Assembly (NCBI GenBank): GCA_019119085.1
Contig: DWXT01000099.1
Span: 1 to 20,036 of the forward strand
Source: Flavonifractor avistercoris
Lineage (GTDB): Bacteria; Bacillota; Clostridia; Oscillospirales; Oscillospiraceae
Reading direction: 5' to 3'
Length of the DNA stretch: 20,036 bases
A program made the position numbers and the translations under genes. Position 1 is the stretch's first letter. Every line of letters starts with the position of its first letter. Of the stretch, positions 5,509 to 12,696 are shown one piece after another. The notes under the pieces are model-generated. The model was not told the origin of the DNA. It saw only the letters and a list, made by a program, of their open reading frames with translations, and ran no database searches.

Positions 5509-6223
5509 ATGCGCGCAGGCCGGCCAGCGTCAGCACCACGTCGCCGGCCAGCATGAGGCCGGCCGCCGGGGGTACCCAGGCCACGCTGCCGGGGACGGAG
5601 CGGCGGCCGGGGGGCGGGGCCTCGGTCTGGATGGGCGCCCGGGGCTCCTCCGGCGACCAGAGCACCCGGTGGTGGACGATGCCCCGGGCCCGCAGCTCCT
5701 TGCGCACCACCCGGGCCAGGGGACAGCCCTCGGTTTTGGACAGGTCGGAGATGCGGAACTGGGAGGGATCCAGCTTGTTGCCGGTGCCCAGAGAGGAGAT
5801 GATGGGGATCCCCCGCCCCAGGGCGGTCTCGATCAGATCCAGCTTGCAGGACACCAGATCGATGCAGTCCACGATGTAGTCGTAGGGGACGGCAAAGAAT
5901 TTCTCCCGGCTGGCGGCCTCGTACTTCTCCGCCAGCACGGTGAGGCGGCAGGCCGGGTTGATCTGGGAGATGCGCTCCGCCATGGCGGCGGCCTTGGGCA
6001 TGCCCAGGGTGGACTCCAGGGCCTCCGCCTGGCGGTTCAGGTTGGTGAGGCCCACGTCGTCGTGATCCACCAGGGTGAGGGCGCCCACGCCGGAGCGGGC
6101 CAGGGCCTCGGCGCACCAGCTGCCCACGCCCCCCAGGCCGAACACCGCCACGTGGGCGGCGGCCAGCTTCTCCATGGCCTCCGGGCCCAGCAGCATCTCC
6201 GTCCTCAGAAATCGCTCGTCCAT
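5507..6223 (-). CDS. tcdA: tRNA threonylcarbamoyladenosine dehydratase (TcdA/CsdL, E1-like)
   Basis: This enzyme of the ThiF/MoeB/E1-like superfamily uses ATP to cyclise t6A at position 37 of tRNAs to ct6A. The 238 residues start MDERFLRTEMLLG, as is typical for TcdA. The nucleotide-binding loop FGLGGVGSW lies at residues 28-36, the acidic VDHDDV at 52-57 and NLNRQ at 61-65. The conserved IVDCIDLVSCK segment and SSLGTGNKLDP follow. The C-terminal part (VLWSPEEP onward) fits the family. AAGGAAG precedes the ATG. A strong terminator of the upstream foldase gene ends just before this ribosome site and no separate promoter is evident, so expression may depend on read-through. Confidence 0.92.
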   Translation of the reverse strand: MDERFLRTEMLLGPEAMEKLAAAHVAVFGLGGVGSWCAEALARSGVGALTLVDHDDVGLTNLNRQAEALESTLGMPKAAAMAERISQINPACRLTVLAEKYEAASREKFFAVPYDYIVDCIDLVSCKLDLIETALGRGIPIISSLGTGNKLDPSQFRISDLSKTEGCPLARVVRKELRARGIVHHRVLWSPEEPRAPIQTEAPPPGRRSVPGSVAWVPPAAGLMLAGDVVLTLAGLRA

Positions 6224-6238
6224 ATACAGCTTCCTTTC

Positions 6239-6275
6239 AAAAAAGCGGACGGAGCGTGGCCCCGTCCGCTTTTTT
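6239..6275 (-). terminator. intrinsic terminator of the foldase gene
   Basis: A 14-bp stem (6239-6252 with 6262-6275) has A and T tracts on both sides, so it can work on either strand. On the minus strand it follows the foldase stop at 6293 and gives a GTCCGCTTTTTT end. Confidence 0.9.
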
Positions 6276-6292
6276 CGTGCTTGTTCCGCAGC

Positions 6293-7888
6293 TCAGCCCA
6301 CGTAGTTGATGCCGCTGCCCTCGGTGGCCTCCAGGCCGTCCTGGATCTCGGTGAGCCACGCGTTATAGTCGGTTCCCCGCAGGGAGCTGTCCGCCGTGTT
6401 CTTCCACACCGGGTCGTCCCAGCTCTGGAAGTAGATCACGTGCCAGCCCTGCTGGCCGTCCTGGGGGTTCTCCAGCACGGTGGTGTCGCCCTCCTGGCGG
6501 GCCTCGTCAAAGATCCAGTCGTTGAAGGCCTCAAACATCTGGCCCTCATAGACCTGCTCATACAGGCCGCCGTTGGTGTTGGAGCCGGTGTCGTCGGAGT
6601 ACTCATTGGCCAGCTCGCCGAAGGACTCGGCGGTCTTGTCGCCGGCCTCCCACTGGGCCAGCAGATCCTCGGCCTCCGCCTTGGCGGCGTCCAGGGCCTC
6701 CTGGGTGGGGATCTGGCTCTCGTCCACGTCCTCGGTGGACTCGTCGTCCTCCTGGGTCAGCTCGGCCTGGATCAGGATGTGGCGGATGTCCACGGTGGGC
6801 GTCTCGTCACGATAGCGATCCATGAACAGCACCACATAGTAGCCGGTGCTGCTGGAGGTGGTGCTCTCCGCCACGGTCACGTCGCCGGCGGTGCGGCCGG
6901 CATCCTGCATCCACTCCGAGTAGCTGGAGGCCAGGCCGCTGCCCACGGTGGTGCGCAGGGGGCTGTAGGTGTCCACGCTGTCCTCGCCCACATAGTCGGC
7001 CAGCAGCTCGCCGAAGGCGGCGGCCTTGTCGTCGGCCTCATTCAGGGCGGCGGCAAAGGCGTCGGCCTGGGCCTTGGCCTCCTCCATGGCGGCGGTGCTC
7101 TCCTCCTCGGTGGGCTCCACAGTGTTGCCCTCCTCGTCGGTGGTGGACTCGGCGGTGCCGTCAATAAAGGCATAGTAGTACTGGAAGGTATCCAGGGTGT
7201 CGGCGTTCTCCTCGTAGTAGGTCTGGATCTCCTCGTCGGTATAGGTCAGGCCGTCGTACACGCTGTTGGCGTAGCCGTTGATCAGGGCGGCCCGCTCCAC
7301 ACAGTCACGGTAGGCGGAGGGGGTCATATACCGGCCGAAGCGGGCCTTCAGATAGCCTGCCAGGTTGAGGCCGTACTGCTCGGCGGTCTGGCGCATGCTC
7401 TCAATCTGCTGCTCGGCGGTGGCCTGATCCTCCTCGGTCAGAGTATAGCCGGCCTCATCGGCGGCGTTCTGGAGGGCGGCCGCCTGGGTCAGGGCGGTCA
7501 CGGCCTGATCCAGGAAGTAGTCGTGATAGGTCTGGGTCTGGGCCTCGTCCCGGTACTGCTCGGCGGGATCCACGCTGGCGTCAAAGCTGGACGCGCCGTA
7601 CTGGCTGTACAGATACTCCTGGTTCAGTGCAGAATCGTAGTAGTACATCACGTCGGTGACGCCGTAGTCCCGGCCGCCCACGCTGACGGCCGCCTCCCGG
7701 CGCTGGAAGATGCCGGAGTGCCACACCAGCAGGATCACCACCAGGACGGCGACGATCACGCCGATGACCGTATACAGAACCGCCTTGCGCTTGGCGGCCT
7801 TCTGCTCCTGGAGCTCCTTCCGCTGGGTCTGGGTGAGCCCCTTGTTGGGGTCGCTCTGGCGCGTTTTCTTTTCTCTGGATGCGCTCAT
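6293..7888 (-). CDS. membrane-anchored PpiC/SurA-type peptidyl-prolyl isomerase
   Basis: The 531-residue protein has a Lys/Arg-rich cytoplasmic start (1-36), one membrane helix (about 37-57, VLYTVIGVIVAVLVVILLVW) and a large acidic exterior part, without a lipobox. Residues about 120-225 resemble the helical N-terminal domain of SurA/PrsA-like chaperones. Residues about 365-490 are a parvulin (PpiC) domain: VDIRHILIQ, SFGELANEYSDD, NGGLYEQVYEGQM, FDEARQEGD and GWHVIYF. Residues about 230-358 repeat the end of that pattern (AAAFGELLADY, GDVTVAES, GYYVVLFMDRY) but lack the RHIL motif, so there are probably two parvulin domains with the first degenerate. The role would be folding of exported proteins, as for PrsA. 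It has its own promoter (7952-7980) and terminator. Confidence 0.85.
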   Translation of the reverse strand: MSASREKKTRQSDPNKGLTQTQRKELQEQKAAKRKAVLYTVIGVIVAVLVVILLVWHSGIFQRREAAVSVGGRDYGVTDVMYYYDSALNQEYLYSQYGASSFDASVDPAEQYRDEAQTQTYHDYFLDQAVTALTQAAALQNAADEAGYTLTEEDQATAEQQIESMRQTAEQYGLNLAGYLKARFGRYMTPSAYRDCVERAALINGYANSVYDGLTYTDEEIQTYYEENADTLDTFQYYYAFIDGTAESTTDEEGNTVEPTEEESTAAMEEAKAQADAFAAALNEADDKAAAFGELLADYVGEDSVDTYSPLRTTVGSGLASSYSEWMQDAGRTAGDVTVAESTTSSSTGYYVVLFMDRYRDETPTVDIRHILIQAELTQEDDESTEDVDESQIPTQEALDAAKAEAEDLLAQWEAGDKTAESFGELANEYSDDTGSNTNGGLYEQVYEGQMFEAFNDWIFDEARQEGDTTVLENPQDGQQGWHVIYFQSWDDPVWKNTADSSLRGTDYNAWLTEIQDGLEATEGSGINYVG

Positions 7889-7951
7889 TTGTAGCTTCAG
7901 TCCTCTCAGTAATCTCCCCCGCAGAGGCGGGGTTTCCGTAGACGTTCAAAT

Positions 7952-7980
7952 ATTATACAGGAAAAACCCCGCCTGCGCAA
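7952..7980 (-). promoter_or_regulatory. promoter of the foldase gene
   Basis: On the minus strand TTGCGC (7980-7975) and a perfect TATAAT (7957-7952) are 17 bases apart. The leader carries a CCCCGC/GCGGGG hairpin (about 7917-7932) before the ribosome site. Confidence 0.8.
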
Positions 7981-8016
7981 GAGGAAAAGCAGGTTTTACA
8001 GTTTATTCAAACAGAG

Positions 8017-8055
8017 GAAAAAGAAAAAGCCCCACGAAGCTTCCGCTTCGTGGGG
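8017..8055 (-). terminator. intrinsic terminator of the candidate 6S RNA
   Basis: A perfect 11-bp stem CCCCACGAAGC/GCTTCGTGGGG (8030-8040 with 8045-8055, loop of four) is followed on the minus strand by CTTTTTCTTTTT. It sits directly after the structured RNA at 8056-8231. Confidence 0.88.
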
Positions 8056-8231
8056 GCCCCGCTCTGGCCGTGCGAGCCCACTTAAAACCTGCACAAAATG
8101 GCAGGTGGGTTGCCTCCACGGCGCTTCGTCGCTTCCAACTTCCAGCCGCACCTCGGAGGGGGGCCGGGAGGCCTGCGGTTCACGCCGTGAGTTCTGGCAT
8201 CCCGTTTGAGAGATGTGGGTTTAAATAGAGC
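8056..8231 (-). ncRNA. ssrS: candidate 6S RNA
   Basis: The roughly 175 bases between the DUF1292 gene and the foldase promoter are non-coding and fold as a long rod on the minus strand. The closing parts are GCTCT/AGAGC (8231-8227 with 8065-8061) and CCCAC/GTGGG (8219-8215 with 8081-8077). Inside are CACGGCG/CGCCGTG and CCGCA/TGCGG stems, and the 3' half has ACCTGC/GCAGGT followed by TTTTAAGTGGG. The 5' part CTCAAACGGGATGCCAG and the 3' part GCAACCCACCTGC resemble what I recall of 6S RNAs, which bind sigma-A RNA polymerase and imitate an open promoter. A strong terminator follows. The call rests on architecture and memory of the family, without a covariance-model search. Confidence 0.6.
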
Positions 8232-8266
8232 CCGTCACGCACCGAGCAGGAAAATTTGTGTCCTTG

Positions 8267-8575
8267 TCAGTCCCCTTCGTCCTCGTCGGCAAAGAGGGAC
8301 TCCATAAACTGCTGGTAGACCGCCTCCAGCTCCTCGTCGCTGTCCAGGGTGGAGAGCTGCTCCTCCCCGTTTACCAGCACGGTCTTGAGGATGATGAGGC
8401 CGTAGTCCTCCTCCTCCCCGTCGGCGGGCTCGCCGTCCTGTCCGGCGGCCACGGCGGGGAAAAAGGCCATGTAGGTCTGGCCGTTGTACTCCAGGGTGTC
8501 CAGATGCTCCAGCTCAAATTCATTGCCGTCCTCGTCGGTGACGGTGATGAAATCCGGGCCAAATTCTTCACTCAT
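8267..8575 (-). CDS. DUF1292 family protein
   Basis: This is a small, very acidic protein of 102 residues with the DUF1292 pattern: ITVTDEDGNEFELEHLDTLEYNGQTYMAFFP, here spread over residues 10-40, then EEEDYGLIILKTV and the EEELE-like helix EELEAVYQQFMESLF near the end. The function is unknown; in many Firmicutes the gene lies beside ruvX (yrrK-yrzB region), whereas here it is about 5 kb away. The ATG at 8575 is preceded by GGAAGG and removes upstream residues that do not match the family. It has its own promoter at 8609-8637 and is transcribed towards the candidate 6S RNA. Confidence 0.85.
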   Translation of the reverse strand: MSEEFGPDFITVTDEDGNEFELEHLDTLEYNGQTYMAFFPAVAAGQDGEPADGEEEDYGLIILKTVLVNGEEQLSTLDSDEELEAVYQQFMESLFADEDEGD

Positions 8576-8608
8576 ATCGGCTACCTGCCTTCCGTTTCTT
8601 CCTGCTCT

Positions 8609-8637
8609 ATTGTATCCCGTCCCGGCCCAAAATGCAA
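8609..8637 (-). promoter_or_regulatory. promoter of the DUF1292 gene
   Basis: On the minus strand TTGCAT (8637-8632) and TACAAT (8614-8609) are separated by 17 bases, about 35 bases before the start codon. Confidence 0.75.
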
Positions 8638-8775
8638 GAGTGTGGACAGCCAAATTTTTCATCCGGGGGCATTTGGCCCCCGAAACGACTGAAAAAACAT
8701 GAAATCAGCGGGGAAAATCCCCGGATTTTTCGCAGATAAATCATAAAATTATTCTAAAGCAGGGTATGATTAGGG

Positions 8776-8803
8776 TGGACAAGCGGGCAGATCATGGTAT
8801 AAT
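8776..8803 (+). promoter_or_regulatory. promoter of the penicillin-binding protein gene
   Basis: TGGACA (8776-8781) and a perfect TATAAT (8798-8803) are 16 bases apart. The leader contains a GGCGCCG/CGGCGCC hairpin (about 8812-8832) before GGAGG at 8869-8873. Between this promoter and the divergent DUF1292 promoter lie two further hairpins, CGGGGGC/GCCCCCG near 8665 and CGGGGA/TCCCCG near 8719. Confidence 0.75.
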
Positions 8804-8880
8804 AGGCGCAAGGCGCCGTACCATGCGGCGCCGGACTTGCACCCATCCACCCGCGCTCACCGATTTACGGAGGTGTTCTT

Positions 8881-11592
8881 TTGGCTACAACATCCAATCA
8901 GGCCCCGCAGCCCGGACGGAAGCAGCCGCGCAGGCAGCGCTCCACTGTGGCGACGGTGGCCGTCACCATAGGCAAGGTGGTCGGCACCCTGCTGCTCATC
9001 GGGATCATCACCGCAGTGATTCTGATCTGCTTTGCCGCCAGGTACATCCAGACGGTGATCATCCCCCAGGCCCACATCGAGGCCAACTTCGTCATGGATC
9101 AGACCAGCATTATCTACTATGAGGATCCCAACACCGGGGAGTATGTGGAGCATCTCTCCCTCCACGGCGATGAGAACCGCATCCTGGTGGACTTTGAGGA
9201 CATCCCGGAGGACATGATCAAGGCCACAGTGGCCATCGAGGATCGAACCTTCTGGGAGCACCACGGCGTCAACTGGCGCCGCACCCTCTACGGCGTGATC
9301 CTCATGTTCACCGGCCAGGACATCCAGGGCGGCTCCACCATCACCCAGCAGTTCATCAAGAACTTCACCGGCTATGACGACGTGACGGTGAAGCGGAAGA
9401 TCCAGGAGATCTTCACCGCCCTGGATTTTGAGAAGAACTACTCCAAGCAGCAGATTCTGGAGTGGTATCTCAACTACATCTACCTGGGCGATGGCTGCAA
9501 CGGCGTGGCCACGGCGGCGGAGCACTACTTCGGCAAGGATCTGTCGGAGCTGTCCCTGGCTGAGTGCGCCAGCATCATCTCCATCACCAACAACCCCACC
9601 ATCTACGGCCCCAATTCCACCGTGCGCATGACCAACGAGGACGGCGAGGTGACCACCGGGCGGGAGCGCAACAAGCAGCGCCAGGAGCTGGTGCTCTGGA
9701 CGATGTGGGATCAGGGCATCATCACCGAGGAGGAGTACCAGGCCGCCGTGGCGGAGGAGCTGGTCTTCACCACCAGCGTGGACGAGAAGGAGCCCGACAC
9801 CATCTACAACTGGTACGATGAGCAGCTCATCACCGACGTGATGAACGATCTGATGGAGCAGTACGGCTACTCCAGCCTGGTGGCCTCCGACATGGTGTAT
9901 TCCGGCGGCCTGCGCATCTACGCCTGCGTGGATCAGAATGTTCAGAGCATTGTGGAGTCGGTGTACTCCGACCGGAGCAACCTGGAGCTCACCAGCAACT
10001 CCGGCCAGGAGATCCAGTCCGCCCTCGTGATTGTGGATCCCGAGGGCAACATTGTGGGCCTGGCGGGCGCCCTGGGGGACAAGACCACCAACCGGGGCTG
10101 GAACTACGCCAGCCACTCCCGGCGGCAGCCCGGCTCCTCCATCAAGCCTCTGAGCGTCTATGCCCCCGCCCTGGAGGCCGGGCTCATCACCCCCGCCTCC
10201 GTCTTTGACGACTACCCCGTCCAGGTGCTGGGCGGCAGCGCCTGGCCCCTGAACAACCCCCAGACCTACCGGGGCCTGGTGACGGTGGCCGACGCCCTGC
10301 GGGTGTCCTCCAACCCCGCGGCGGTGCGGGTGCTGCAGATGCTGGGCTTTGAGAACTCCTTCAACTTCATGCAGGACAATTTCCACATCGATCTGGAGGA
10401 GGGGCTGGAGGTCAACGGCGAGATCAAGAACGACCTGGGCTCCAGCCAGCTGGCCCTGGGCGGTCTGACCAACGGCGTGCGGGTCATCGACATGGCCACC
10501 GCCTACTCGGTCTTCCCCCGGGACGGCCTGTATATCGAGTCCCGCACCTATACCCAGGTGACCCGCATCGCGGAGGACGGCACCGAAGAGGTGATCCTGG
10601 ACAATACCAACCGGGAGCCGGAGGCGGTGCTCTCCAGCGAGACCACCTACTATATCAACGACATGCTCAAGGACGTGGTCACCGGCGGCAACGGCGCCAC
10701 CGGCACCGCCGCCCAGATCTCCGGCATGACCGTGGCCGGCAAGACCGGCTCCACCAACTCCAACACCGACCGGTGGTTCGTGGGCTACACCCCCTACTAC
10801 ACCGCCGCGGTTTGGGTGGGCTATGACACGCCGGAGCGCATCTACGCCAGCGGCAACCCGGCCGTCACCATGTGGGAGAAGGTCATGAGCCAGGTGCACG
10901 AGGGTCTGGAGAACAAGGACTTCACCCAGCCGGACGGGCTGGTCACGGTGCAGATCTGCCGGGACAGCGGCCTGCGGGCCAGCGAGGCCTGCCTCAACGA
11001 CCCCAGGGGCAGCCGGGTGCAGAGCATGACCCTGTTCGCCGACGACGTGCCGGCGGAGACCTGCGCCATGCACGTGTCGGTGGAGGTCTGCACCGCCAGC
11101 CCGGTGCTGGACAGCAGCGGCACCGCCATCGAGGGTCTGTACCACCTGGCCGGGGAGTTCTGCCCCCGGGAGGCGGACGAGAGCCTGGGCATCACCGAGG
11201 GCACCGTCCAGACCATCGGCATCCTGGACTACACCCGGGAGCTGGTGGGCGGCGTGAGCTCCCCCGACGGCAACTACTTCAAGAGCTTCCTGGACGCCCA
11301 GGGCACCTGCGACGTCCACACTACCGCTCCGGATCCTGTGGAGCCGGCGGGCTACGATCCCAACAGCTTCGACATCACGGATCCCTCCACCTGGCCGCCG
11401 GTGAACGACCCCCGGTATGAGAACTTCGACCCGGAGAACCCGGCCACCTGGCCCACGCCGGAGCCGGAGGAGACTCCCGGCGCCGAAACCCCGGGCACCG
11501 GAGAGACCACCACGCCGGACACCACGCCTGCCCCGTCTCCCACTCCGGCGGAGACGCCGGGCAGCGAGCCCTTCATTCCGGCCTCCCAATAG
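8881..11592 (+). CDS. class A penicillin-binding protein (glycosyltransferase and transpeptidase)
   Basis: This 903-residue bifunctional enzyme polymerises and cross-links peptidoglycan. The start is TTG at 8881 with GGAGG seven bases upstream. A basic cytoplasmic tail (about 1-20) precedes one membrane helix (about 34-53). The GT51 domain shows IEDRTFWEHHGV with catalytic E120, GGSTITQQFIKN (150-161) and YLNYIYLG. The transpeptidase domain has SSIK with catalytic S419 and K422, SSN at 476-478 and KTGS at 621-624. The C terminus is a Pro/Thr/Glu-rich tail (about the last 60 residues), probably in the wall. It has its own promoter and ends at convergent terminators shared with the WalRK operon. 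Assignment to PBP1a or PBP2a type cannot be made firmly. Confidence 0.94.
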   Translation: MATTSNQAPQPGRKQPRRQRSTVATVAVTIGKVVGTLLLIGIITAVILICFAARYIQTVIIPQAHIEANFVMDQTSIIYYEDPNTGEYVEHLSLHGDENRILVDFEDIPEDMIKATVAIEDRTFWEHHGVNWRRTLYGVILMFTGQDIQGGSTITQQFIKNFTGYDDVTVKRKIQEIFTALDFEKNYSKQQILEWYLNYIYLGDGCNGVATAAEHYFGKDLSELSLAECASIISITNNPTIYGPNSTVRMTNEDGEVTTGRERNKQRQELVLWTMWDQGIITEEEYQAAVAEELVFTTSVDEKEPDTIYNWYDEQLITDVMNDLMEQYGYSSLVASDMVYSGGLRIYACVDQNVQSIVESVYSDRSNLELTSNSGQEIQSALVIVDPEGNIVGLAGALGDKTTNRGWNYASHSRRQPGSSIKPLSVYAPALEAGLITPASVFDDYPVQVLGGSAWPLNNPQTYRGLVTVADALRVSSNPAAVRVLQMLGFENSFNFMQDNFHIDLEEGLEVNGEIKNDLGSSQLALGGLTNGVRVIDMATAYSVFPRDGLYIESRTYTQVTRIAEDGTEEVILDNTNREPEAVLSSETTYYINDMLKDVVTGGNGATGTAAQISGMTVAGKTGSTNSNTDRWFVGYTPYYTAAVWVGYDTPERIYASGNPAVTMWEKVMSQVHEGLENKDFTQPDGLVTVQICRDSGLRASEACLNDPRGSRVQSMTLFADDVPAETCAMHVSVEVCTASPVLDSSGTAIEGLYHLAGEFCPREADESLGITEGTVQTIGILDYTRELVGGVSSPDGNYFKSFLDAQGTCDVHTTAPDPVEPAGYDPNSFDITDPSTWPPVNDPRYENFDPENPATWPTPEPEETPGAETPGTGETTTPDTTPAPSPTPAETPGSEPFIPASQ

Positions 11593-11629
11593 CAGGCAAA
11601 ACCGCCCAGGGAGAAAGCCTCGCAGAGTC

Positions 11630-11754
11630 CCGTCCTCCGCAGAGGACGGAATAAAATCACAATCTGTCATTTCCGGCGACATGTGCGTCGGAAATGACAC
11701 TTCTCATGGCGGAAGGGGTAACTTTGGGAAAGTAACCGAACCCCTTCCGCCATG
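11630..11754. repeat. three stacked hairpin repeats between convergent genes
   Basis: CCGTCCTC/GAGGACGG (11630-11637 with 11642-11649), TGTCATTTCCG/CGGAAATGACA (11665-11675 with 11689-11699) and a 15-bp stem CATGGCGGAAGGGGT with its complement (11705-11719 with 11740-11754) follow one another. The last encloses an inner ACTTT-GGG-AAAGT hairpin. None has a T tract, so they are not simple terminators. Their regularity suggests an inserted structured repeat unit. Confidence 0.6.
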
Positions 11755-11764
11755 CAGCTTCCTC

Positions 11765-11790
11765 AAAAAAGTGGCTGGAGCCACTTTTTT
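11765..11790. terminator. bidirectional hairpin with A/T tracts
   Basis: AAAAAAGTGGCT pairs with AGCCACTTTTTT (11765-11776 with 11779-11790), giving a T tract on either strand. It may act as a second terminator for the penicillin-binding protein gene or for the WalRK operon. Confidence 0.7.
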
Positions 11791-11800
11791 GACTCGCAAA

Positions 11801-11840
11801 AACCGCCCTGCCGGCTGTGCCGGCGGGGCGGTTCCTTTTT
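11801..11840. terminator. bidirectional terminator between the PBP gene and yycI
   Basis: A 15-position stem (11801-11815 with 11819-11833, one mismatch) is followed by CCTTTTT on the plus strand and by TTTTT on the minus strand. It ends 11 bases from the yycI stop, so it mainly serves the minus-strand operon and backs up termination from the left. Confidence 0.85.
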
Positions 11841-11850
11841 GGGCTCCGAT

Positions 11851-12687
11851 TCAGGTCTGATCCGGGGTCAGAACCCCGGTATAGGCGTCCACATAGTAGG
11901 AGCCGCTGTCGGTGTCGATGCGCCACACCGGGGTGAGCTCCACCGGCCGGGCGGCCCCGCTGAGAAGGTAGCCCGCCGTCATGCCGTCCACCCGGCCGCA
12001 GACATAGCCCCCCTCGTTGATGCCGCTGAGGAAGCGAACCAGGATGGAGGCGGCGGACAGGGGCTCCCCCCGGACGGAAGCCCGGGTGGAGGTGCCGGAG
12101 AGGCGGCTGCCCTCCAGATGTACCAGCTCGTCCCCCTCCCATGTCAGGACAACACGGCAGGAGAATACCGGCACGTCCTCCCACTCCTGGTGGAAGGTCA
12201 GGAGAACCTGGCCCGAGGCCTCGTCCCGCTCCTCTGTCTCCAGCGCGCCATGGAAGCCGATACGCTCCAGGCAGGCCTGGGAAGCGTCGGCGTGGGAGCG
12301 GTCGTGCTCCTTCGCCCAGGCTCCGGGCTGGAGGGAGACGGAGAAGGTGCCGTTCATGGAGAACTCCGCCGTCCCCCCCTCTCCTACATAGAGCTGGCGC
12401 ACCTCGTTTTCCCCCTGGCGCTCCGCGCTTCCCAGCAGGGTCTGGGCCACCTGGGCCTCGCTCTCCCGGTCACGGGTGACCGTCAGGGGCACGAGGCTGG
12501 TATCCGCCGGCAGCCGCTCCGGGCCGAAGGTGATGCCGTTCTGTTCCAGCACGTCGATGGCCGCCTGGCGGGTCTCCTCCGCATAGCGTGCGCTGCGGCT
12601 CCCCTGGAGCCCGGCCAGGAGCAGGAGGCACACATTGACGCACACCAGCAGGAGCAGGATGATGTTTTTCAGCTTGGGCCATTCCAT
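11851..12687 (-). CDS. yycI: YycI-like regulator of the WalRK two-component system
   Basis: The 278-residue protein starts MEWPKLKNIILLLLVCVNVCLLL, the usual YycI layout: a very short cytoplasmic start, one membrane helix (about 8-27) and an exterior domain. The exterior part contains FHQEWEDVPVFSCRVVLTWEGDELVHLEG and ends PVWRIDTDSGSYYVDAYTGVL, here split by function into two YycI/PepSY-like beta elements. In Bacillus YycI and YycH bind WalK in the membrane and restrain it. It starts nine bases after yycH and is the last gene of the operon. No yycJ or htrA follows, because the convergent PBP gene lies next. Sequence similarity is inferred from layout and context as much as from motifs. Confidence 0.78.
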   Translation of the reverse strand: MEWPKLKNIILLLLVCVNVCLLLLAGLQGSRSARYAEETRQAAIDVLEQNGITFGPERLPADTSLVPLTVTRDRESEAQVAQTLLGSAERQGENEVRQLYVGEGGTAEFSMNGTFSVSLQPGAWAKEHDRSHADASQACLERIGFHGALETEERDEASGQVLLTFHQEWEDVPVFSCRVVLTWEGDELVHLEGSRLSGTSTRASVRGEPLSAASILVRFLSGINEGGYVCGRVDGMTAGYLLSGAARPVELTPVWRIDTDSGSYYVDAYTGVLTPDQT

Positions 12688-12696
12688 GGCGCACTC

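Noticed and set aside
5501..7894. A plus-strand open frame of about 800 codons across tcdA and the foldase gene
   Set aside because: It is the antisense shadow of two well-supported genes and consists of low-complexity Gly/Leu/His/Val sequence.
7900..8228. A coding sequence through the candidate 6S RNA on the plus strand
   Set aside because: It begins inside the antisense of the foldase gene, has no ribosome site and crosses a strong terminator hairpin and paired RNA segments.
8857..11700. A continuous minus-strand open frame of more than 900 codons antisense to the PBP gene
   Set aside because: It mirrors the codon positions of a clearly recognised PBP gene in GC-rich DNA, has no protein-like composition (His/Val/Gly/Leu-rich) and no suitable start signal.
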